NCBI GenBank assembly: GCA_937907165.1
Contig: CALCUH010000025.1
Coordinates: forward strand, 1-29,711
From: an uncultured Bacteroidales bacterium
GTDB lineage: Bacteria > Bacteroidota > Bacteroidia > Bacteroidales > Paludibacteraceae
DNA length: 29,711 nt
Direction of reading: 5' to 3'
Positions 24,770 through 29,711 of the stretch are shown piece by piece (positions within the stretch are counted from its first letter, which is position 1; every line of letters begins with the position of its first letter). The position numbers were made by a program, and so were the translations under genes. The notes below the pieces were generated by a model, which was not told the DNA's origin, made no database searches, and worked only from the letters and a program-made list of their open reading frames with translations.

Positions 24770-25861
24770 ATGTTGCCCTACATACTACTTATTTTATTGG
24801 CAATGCTTTGTGCTTTAACTGATGTGTTTCCGGTTAGGAATCGCATTGTTATTGTTTTGCCATTCGTTTTACTTATGTTTATGATGGCGGCATTCCGTGA
24901 CAATATGGGTGGTTACGATTATGAAATGTATAAGACGTATTATGCTCATATTGTGGGTGTCGGAGATTATTTGAAAGGGTTGTATGAGCCATTTTATCGT
25001 TCCAAATCTTTCGAGCCTGGTTTTGTTTTTCTCTCTTCCGTGATTCGTTCCATAGATTTCACGCAGGGTCCTTGCTTATTCTTTTTTGTGATGGCGCTGA
25101 TTGCATTCGGATTTTTCTTGCCTTCTTTAAAAGAGTACACTCCGTATGTCTTTATCGCTCTTCTTTTTTATTTGTACAAAGCCTATTTTTGGCATAATTA
25201 TACGCTTACCAGGCAATCGATAGCGATAGCGATATTCACTTTTTCCGTACGGTATGTTTATAGAAGAGAGTATTGGAAGTATATCGTGCTTAATCTGATA
25301 GCCTTTTCCATGCATCACTCAGCGATCATTTTGCTACCGTTATGTTTCTTTTTGAATTATAGGTTCAGTATAAGAACGATTTTGATCGTAATATTCGTAG
25401 CTATTATTCTGGGCTTCTCAGGGCATTATCTGCAAGACTTATGTGCCAAAATAGCCGGAATATATGGTTTGGGTAACCGATTCTCGGTTTATGCTTCAGA
25501 TAATAATACGGTTAATCCGTTAAACTATATAGAAATTTTCGCAATCCTTTTTGTCGCATTGTTCTATCGTCATGATTATGAGAATAAGGAGCCTTACTTC
25601 AATATTTTCCTGAATATGTTCCTTTTCTCGTCGCTGATTCTCATAGCATTCTCCTCATTTGAATTGTTTACGCGTTTCAAAGAGTATTTTGTGGTCGCTT
25701 ATATGGTCCTTATATCTTATATGGTCGGACATATAGAAACGACTAAGTTACGATTGATTGTCTTGGGGGGATTGTCGTTATATGTGATGATAGGCTATTT
25801 CCGGTATATTTGCATCTTCGGATATGGTGATTTGTTGCCTTATAGATGGATCATATGGTGA
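24770..25861 (+). CDS. EpsG-family polysaccharide polymerase
   Basis: An integral membrane protein of 363 residues with about 9-10 hydrophobic helices. EpsG/Wzy-type features are visible: FRDNMGGYDYEMYKTYY (the family R-x-x-x-G-x-D-Y-x-x-Y element, about 43-59), EPGFVFLSS after the first loop, TLTRQSIAIAIFTFSVRY, and HHSAIILLPLCFFL. The family joins repeat units or extends exopolysaccharide chains at the outer face of the inner membrane. It follows the flippase by 5 bases and its end overlaps the next gene by 16 bases, so the three membrane proteins are very likely one operon. The sugar linkage formed cannot be predicted. Confidence 0.85.
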   Translation: MLPYILLILLAMLCALTDVFPVRNRIVIVLPFVLLMFMMAAFRDNMGGYDYEMYKTYYAHIVGVGDYLKGLYEPFYRSKSFEPGFVFLSSVIRSIDFTQGPCLFFFVMALIAFGFFLPSLKEYTPYVFIALLFYLYKAYFWHNYTLTRQSIAIAIFTFSVRYVYRREYWKYIVLNLIAFSMHHSAIILLPLCFFLNYRFSIRTILIVIFVAIILGFSGHYLQDLCAKIAGIYGLGNRFSVYASDNNTVNPLNYIEIFAILFVALFYRHDYENKEPYFNIFLNMFLFSSLILIAFSSFELFTRFKEYFVVAYMVLISYMVGHIETTKLRLIVLGGLSLYVMIGYFRYICIFGYGDLLPYRWIIW

Positions 25862-27639
25862 AATGTGAAAGGAATATTTTCTTGGGGGAGATAGCAGACC
25901 AATTGTTGGTATTCGCTTTTTTCTTTCTTCCTTTCGTGAATTTCTCTCCGGTCGCTTGTGGAACGATTGTATTGTGTTCGCTTATCTCTATACTGATTTC
26001 TGTAGTCGGGCGTGAAACCGTCGATTTACGGGATATCAATAAAGCGTCGTTTGCTGTTTTGGCGTTCATGGTTGTAACGATGTTTCTATCGTTACCGGTT
26101 GTGGAGGACATGAAACAGTTTACCCGGTTGGAATTTCAGTTGCGTCTGCCTATGTTGTTGTTCCCTTTCGCTTTCCTTTTTAGAGGATTTCTGAAATTTG
26201 ATGTGAGGCGGGCGATGTTCTCTTTTGCTCTTGGTTCTTTCGCCACTTCGTTGGTGGTGTTTATTGTTTTCGCCATTTCGCTCGTCACCGCTTTCGACAA
26301 CATTCCATATTCTCTCAACAACATCTTAATATGTTTCCAATGTGTCGTCGGCATAGTTCTCCATAGAACCTATTTGTGTTTCAATTTGGTTACTGGTTTA
26401 TTGATTTTCTATTTCTTGTTTTCCGACAGATGGGACAAAAGGAAATTGTTGGCCATCCTTTTCTTGATGATATACACTGCCGTATTTGTCTATATGACGG
26501 ATGCCCGAATCTCTTTAGTCGTCTTCCTATGGGTGGTTTTCGCCGTTTCCATACGTGAGTTTAAGCGTAGGATTGAGGGCTGGAAATTATATGTTTCATT
26601 GCTAATTGTTTTCGCTCTCTCTATTTTTATAATGATGCGTAGTGCCAGGATAAACAACATAATAGTTAATCTGTTGTCCTCTTCTCTTTCTTATCAAGAC
26701 TTGGACCCCCGATTCAGAATATGGCATTGCGGGTGGTTGTTGTTCGAACAATCCCCTCATCAGTGGATAGGAACAGGTACGGGTTCTGTTATGGGTTCAT
26801 TGCCTAAGATATATGAGCAAGAAGGATTCCTCCAGGCGATTGAATCCCGTTGGGAGATGCATAACCAATTTTTAGAGGTCTTAGTGGAAAACGGCGTCGT
26901 TGGGTTATTGTTTTTATTGCTTTTGCTGTTCGTCCCGTTCTTTATGAGAAACGTTCGTCGTCCCTTTTACCAGATTTGGATTCCGGCGTTGTGCATCAGT
27001 CTTTTTTTTGAATCGATGCTGAGTCGTTCATTGGGTACTTATCCGATTATAGCTATTTTGGTATTGGCCGGTTTGTCGGACGGGAAGGAGAGCGCTCCGG
27101 TTCATCCGATTAAGAGAAAAATCGTCATAGCCCTCTATCTTATTGCTGTGGTTAGTTTGTCTGTCAAATACATTATGAAAGACAAAAGGACCGATTTTAG
27201 CATGTTCCAGCGAAATTTTGAGCGCGTAGACGACTTGCCGGGAGATGTCCCGGAATGTCTTAAAGGTAAATATGGGTTAAAGATCGATTCCACGACAACT
27301 TCCGAGGCGTGGCATAACTACGCGACCATGTTTTATTGTCTCGATCGTTGTTCCCTCGCTGAAGCTGATTCATTCAATTTTTCGGCGTATGTGTATGTTT
27401 CCGAGGATTTTAACGCAGAGATACTTTCCTTGCGTATCGAAGAACGTCAGTCGTCGTCGTTGGATTTTTCTTATGATTTCACCCAAAAAGCCACATGGCA
27501 GAAATTGCGGTTATCTGGCAAAGGGTTGAAGGGAAGTTCTCTTTTTTTGATTACCACAGCGAAAGAAGACTGCCATAATTTTGATTGTCTAACGGGATAT
27601 GCTATTTTTGCTGATCCCATAATTGAAATTATAAGATAA
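25846..27639 (+). CDS. O-antigen ligase family (WaaL/Wzy_C) membrane protein with an extra C-terminal domain
   Basis: The protein has 597 residues. Residues 1 to about 440 hold 10-12 hydrophobic helices and the periplasmic loop typical of the O-antigen ligase superfamily (PRFRIWHCGWLLFEQSPHQWIGTGTGS, then the conserved MHNQFLEVLVENGVVG with His339). Such proteins join lipid-linked glycans to an acceptor, or polymerise them. After the last helix (IVIALYLIAVVSLSVKYIM) comes an extra soluble region of about 150 residues, rich in short beta-type segments (FNFSAYVYVSEDF, WQKLRLSG, GYAIFADPIIEI), resembling a carbohydrate-binding jelly-roll. That domain call is tentative. The start could also be the ATG at 25855, three codons on. 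It overlaps the EpsG-like gene by 16 bases and is 1 base from the GT2 gene. Confidence 0.82.
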   Translation: MDHMVKCERNIFLGEIADQLLVFAFFFLPFVNFSPVACGTIVLCSLISILISVVGRETVDLRDINKASFAVLAFMVVTMFLSLPVVEDMKQFTRLEFQLRLPMLLFPFAFLFRGFLKFDVRRAMFSFALGSFATSLVVFIVFAISLVTAFDNIPYSLNNILICFQCVVGIVLHRTYLCFNLVTGLLIFYFLFSDRWDKRKLLAILFLMIYTAVFVYMTDARISLVVFLWVVFAVSIREFKRRIEGWKLYVSLLIVFALSIFIMMRSARINNIIVNLLSSSLSYQDLDPRFRIWHCGWLLFEQSPHQWIGTGTGSVMGSLPKIYEQEGFLQAIESRWEMHNQFLEVLVENGVVGLLFLLLLLFVPFFMRNVRRPFYQIWIPALCISLFFESMLSRSLGTYPIIAILVLAGLSDGKESAPVHPIKRKIVIALYLIAVVSLSVKYIMKDKRTDFSMFQRNFERVDDLPGDVPECLKGKYGLKIDSTTTSEAWHNYATMFYCLDRCSLAEADSFNFSAYVYVSEDFNAEILSLRIEERQSSSLDFSYDFTQKATWQKLRLSGKGLKGSSLFLITTAKEDCHNFDCLTGYAIFADPIIEIIR

Positions 27640-27640
27640 G

Positions 27641-28522
27641 ATGGTAACAATTTTCACTCCAGCATACAATCGCGCGAAAACTATTCCCCGTTTGTATGAA
27701 TCATTGTTGAATCAGACCGATAAACGGTTTGAATGGTTGGTCATCGATGATGGAAGTACGGATAATACGGAGGAATTGATTCGTTCCTATATTGAGGAGG
27801 GGAAATTGGATATCCAATATATAAAGCGCGAAAATTGGGGGTTGCCCAAAACTATCAACCAGGGAATGGATTTGGCGAAAGGTGATGTCTTTTTTAGAAT
27901 TGACAGTGACGATTTCGCCACTAACGATGCGGTCGAATTAATATATGCCAATTGGTCGCTTGTTGAGAGCGACGAAAAATTGTGTGGCATCGCTTTCCAA
28001 AAAGAGGACATCAGTCATACCCATGTCCCTTATTGTCCTTTTAAAGAAAATATAAGAAGCAGTTTTACGGATTATTATTATAGGCAAGGAGGTTCAGGCG
28101 ATTTGGCTGCTGTGATGAAGACGGCCGTTTTCCGCAAATACAAATTGCCTATATTCGGTGAGGAAAGGTTTTGTCCAGAGGGTATCATATGGAATCGAAT
28201 CTCATCGGAATATGATGTGATGTTTATTCCTAGAGCCATCTATTTGTGTGAGTATTGTGATGATGGGTTAACGACTAATTCAAAGGAGTATTTGAGAAGA
28301 AACGCAGTAGGTACAACTACTTTTTTTTCCGAAATGTTTGACCACAAATTGAGTCCTTTCCATTATGTGAAGACATCGATGTCTTTTTGGCGTTTCGCTT
28401 TCCTGAATGGGAAGGGGTTCGTTAAGAATTTCCAGTCGGTACCGTTTGGGGCTTCATTTTTCGGTTTGCCTTTCGGCATCATTATTTTCTTGTATGATGA
28501 AATAAAAAGTCGTAAAAGGTGA
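27641..28522 (+). CDS. Family 2 glycosyltransferase
   Basis: A GT-A fold transferase of 293 residues. It starts directly with the sugar-nucleotide fold VTIFTPAYNRAKTIPRLYESLLNQT, followed by the acidic pair Asp36/Asp37 (WLVIDDGSTDNTEEL) and the metal-binding Asp88-Ser-Asp90 (FRIDSDDFATND). This is the inverting type used in capsule and LPS synthesis. The C-terminal region is less conserved and ends in a short hydrophobic segment (PFGASFFGLPFGIIIFLYDEIKS) that may rest on the membrane. It follows the ligase-family gene after 1 base and closes the plus-strand operon. The donor sugar cannot be predicted. Confidence 0.9.
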   Translation: MVTIFTPAYNRAKTIPRLYESLLNQTDKRFEWLVIDDGSTDNTEELIRSYIEEGKLDIQYIKRENWGLPKTINQGMDLAKGDVFFRIDSDDFATNDAVELIYANWSLVESDEKLCGIAFQKEDISHTHVPYCPFKENIRSSFTDYYYRQGGSGDLAAVMKTAVFRKYKLPIFGEERFCPEGIIWNRISSEYDVMFIPRAIYLCEYCDDGLTTNSKEYLRRNAVGTTTFFSEMFDHKLSPFHYVKTSMSFWRFAFLNGKGFVKNFQSVPFGASFFGLPFGIIIFLYDEIKSRKR

Positions 28523-28554
28523 TTTTTTGCGAAAGCTGTTTCTTCTATGGCTGA

Positions 28555-29142
28555 TTAAAACTTAAATCTGAGAACTCTAGCCGGATTCCCCGCTGCGATG
28601 GCATTGTCCGGTATATCTTTCACTACTACGCTGCCGGCGCCTATGGTCACATTGTTTCCTATGGTAATTTTCCCTATTATGGTAACGTTGCATCCTAGTG
28701 TCACATTGTTTCCTATGATTGGCCTATCATTGCCTTTGTATCCAATGGTTGTGCATTGGATGACGTTGAAATTGTCGCCGATCGACTCGGCGTTCAATAC
28801 AGTCGCATAGGGGTGCGCGAAACATATCCCTTTACCGATTTTCGTCGTAAAGGAAATATTGAAATATTTATCTCCAGGTCTGTACCAACTAATGGCTTGG
28901 CTAAAGACGGGTCCGAGTCTATAGTAGAATATGTTCCTGAAATAACGGTTATTGTGTAGTTGGTAGAACAATTGGACGAAGGTTGGCAATTTAATGTTGA
29001 GTTGGTGTGATATGGCATTCATATCGCTGTTTATCATCTCCTTTTTTGTCTTATTTATCATATAAAAAAGGAAATGTGGCAGGTAGAGCCAAAAAAACAA
29101 TAGTGCGCCTAATAGTCGCATGCAATCACGTATTTTTATCAT
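28555..29142 (-). CDS. Left-handed beta-helix acyltransferase with an N-terminal membrane segment
   Basis: The protein has 195 residues. A hydrophobic helix near 8-30 (LLGALLFFWLYLPHFLFYMI) is followed by an alpha-helical linker and a C-terminal hexapeptide-repeat helix (KIGKGICFAHPYATVLNAESIG, PIIGNNVTLGCNVTIIGKITIGNNVTIGAGSVVVKDIPDNAIAAGNPARVL). His110 in the AHP motif matches the catalytic histidine of serine-acetyltransferase-like enzymes. The role is most likely O-acetylation of a glycan at the membrane. It differs from the acyltransferase at 22098 by its membrane helix and by the lack of a long N-terminal domain. It converges on the GT2 gene with a 32-base gap. Confidence 0.85.
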   Translation of the reverse strand: MIKIRDCMRLLGALLFFWLYLPHFLFYMINKTKKEMINSDMNAISHQLNIKLPTFVQLFYQLHNNRYFRNIFYYRLGPVFSQAISWYRPGDKYFNISFTTKIGKGICFAHPYATVLNAESIGDNFNVIQCTTIGYKGNDRPIIGNNVTLGCNVTIIGKITIGNNVTIGAGSVVVKDIPDNAIAAGNPARVLRFKF

Positions 29143-29208
29143 ATTTTATAAAAAATTAATCTGTAAAGCAATCGCTGCAATTTATAGAAAATAACTTAGA
29201 TGTGCAAC

Positions 29209-29230
29209 TCGTCAAGGATATGCTTGACGA
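29209..29230. repeat. Short perfect hairpin
   Basis: TCGTCAAG (29209-29216) pairs exactly with CTTGACGA (29223-29230) around a 6-base loop. No T run follows on either strand. It lies in the 262-base gap between the acyltransferase gene and the transposase remnant, where no convincing gene is seen. Confidence 0.4.
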
Positions 29231-29350
29231 TGAGAAATTGCGGGTGATAATATTTTGAAAAAATGGTGATTATGACAGATAAAAGTAATGATTCGTTTAA
29301 AATAGAAAATAATTGGTGTCCGCTAAACATCAAAAGGCATAACAAAACAG

Positions 29351-29390
29351 TCTGCAATGCCAGTAAATACGGCATTGCGGATCTTTTTTT
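29351..29390 (+). terminator. Intrinsic terminator at the end of the IS remnant
   Basis: TCTGCAATGCC (29351-29361) and GGCATTGCGGA (29371-29381) form an 11-pair stem with one G-U pair and a 9-base loop, followed on the plus strand by TCTTTTTTT. It lies 15 bases beyond the transposase stop, where many insertion sequences carry a terminator against outside transcription. Confidence 0.65.
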
Positions 29391-29404
29391 GAAAAACAAG
29401 CCCC

Positions 29405-29711
29405 CTAGTCAAACAACGAGAGCTGAATAGGAGGCTCTTTTGACCGCTCGATTAGTTTTTCCCAATCTCTTTCAGGATCACTTAAGAATGAATAACAGTT
29501 GATGTAGTACATGAGCGTTATTCTTACTATTGTGGCTAGTCCCGAAAAGCTCCAAGATTTGTTCTTGATGCGCTTCTGGATGACCATAAGCAGGAGGTTT
29601 GCGATAAGTGTCACCCTAATGTGCTGCGTCTGGGCAGTGAGGTTATACCTATGAGTGCCAGCTTGTGGGCTTCGGGATACATGGATGCTGAAATCTCACG
29701 CAGAGAATCCA
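29405..29711 (-). pseudogene. IS4-type transposase remnant with an internal deletion (cut by the window edge)
   Basis: Read on the minus strand, the right part (29709 down to 29611) encodes DSLREISASMYPEAHKLALI followed by GITSLPRRSTL, which resembles the N-terminal region of IS4-family transposases (SLREI...RRSTL). The next bases switch to another frame encoding VTLIANLLLMVIQKR...WSFSGLATIVRITLMYYINCYSFL...PPIQLSLFD and a stop, which resembles the C-terminal end of the same family. The whole DDE catalytic core between the two parts, probably 200 or more residues, is missing, and the joint near 29614-29620 also shifts the frame. The element is dead. Family assignment is from memory of homologs. 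Confidence 0.72.

Noticed and set aside
20853..29142. A defence or phage island as the reason for the mixed gene orientation.
   Set aside because: All recognisable genes belong to polysaccharide synthesis. No nuclease, toxin, integrase or phage genes are seen.
29196..29399. A 67-codon hydrophobic minus-strand frame after the transposase remnant.
   Set aside because: Its first part is the translated terminator hairpin, and there is no promoter or recognisable domain.

Overview
The window comes from a member of the Bacteroidota, most likely Bacteroidales. The DNA is AT-rich. Several genes carry the phylum's own promoter pattern, TTTG, then 19-20 bases, then TAnnTTTG. Succinate dehydrogenase/fumarate reductase is the three-subunit type with a single cytochrome b. 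The partial lipoprotein at the left edge has a Bacteroides-like acidic export signal (S-D-D after the lipidated Cys). I cannot name a species from the sequence alone.

Layout. (1) 1-3887, minus strand: the start of an FKBP-like surface lipoprotein, then a complete sdhC-sdhA-sdhB operon with a clear promoter and an intrinsic terminator. (2) 3888-4735: a long AT-rich stretch with no convincing gene, holding one perfect 10-bp inverted repeat. (3) 4736-6881, plus strand: nadA, a MazG-like pyrophosphohydrolase and deoC, closely packed and ending in a bidirectional terminator. (4) 6917-10779: a polyprenyl diphosphate synthase (minus) divergent from polA (plus). (5) 10785-17307, minus strand: a five-gene operon mnmG-uvrC-dtd-U32 protein-dusB, mostly concerned with tRNA. 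Three parS-type ParB centromere palindromes lie at its downstream end. (6) 17461-20715: a large AddA/RecB-like helicase-nuclease. (7) 20853-29142: a surface polysaccharide cluster with a GT4, two left-handed-beta-helix acyltransferases, a MurJ-like flippase, an EpsG-like polymerase, an O-antigen-ligase-family protein with an extra C-terminal domain, and a GT2. (8) 29351-29711: the collapsed remnant of an IS4-type transposase at the right edge.

How the parts work together. Sdh/Frd exchanges electrons with a quinone whose side chain the polyprenyl synthase probably makes. The tRNA operon combines wobble-uridine modification (MnmG, probably the U32 protein), dihydrouridine formation (DusB) and D-aminoacyl-tRNA proofreading (Dtd) with nucleotide excision repair (UvrC). 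PolA, UvrC and the helicase-nuclease are DNA repair enzymes. The polysaccharide genes would build, acetylate, flip, polymerise and attach a glycan.

The most notable signal is the parS cluster: two identical perfect TGTTCCACGTGGAACA sites 41 bp apart at the polA/dusB junction, plus a hybrid-half site 1.0 kb away inside the operon. It suggests the window is near the replication origin. I found no clearly new defence or mobile system. The remaining unusual points are the parS-containing hairpin over the dusB stop, the separation of dtd from mazG-deoC, the C-terminal domain on the ligase-family protein, and the structured non-coding stretches.
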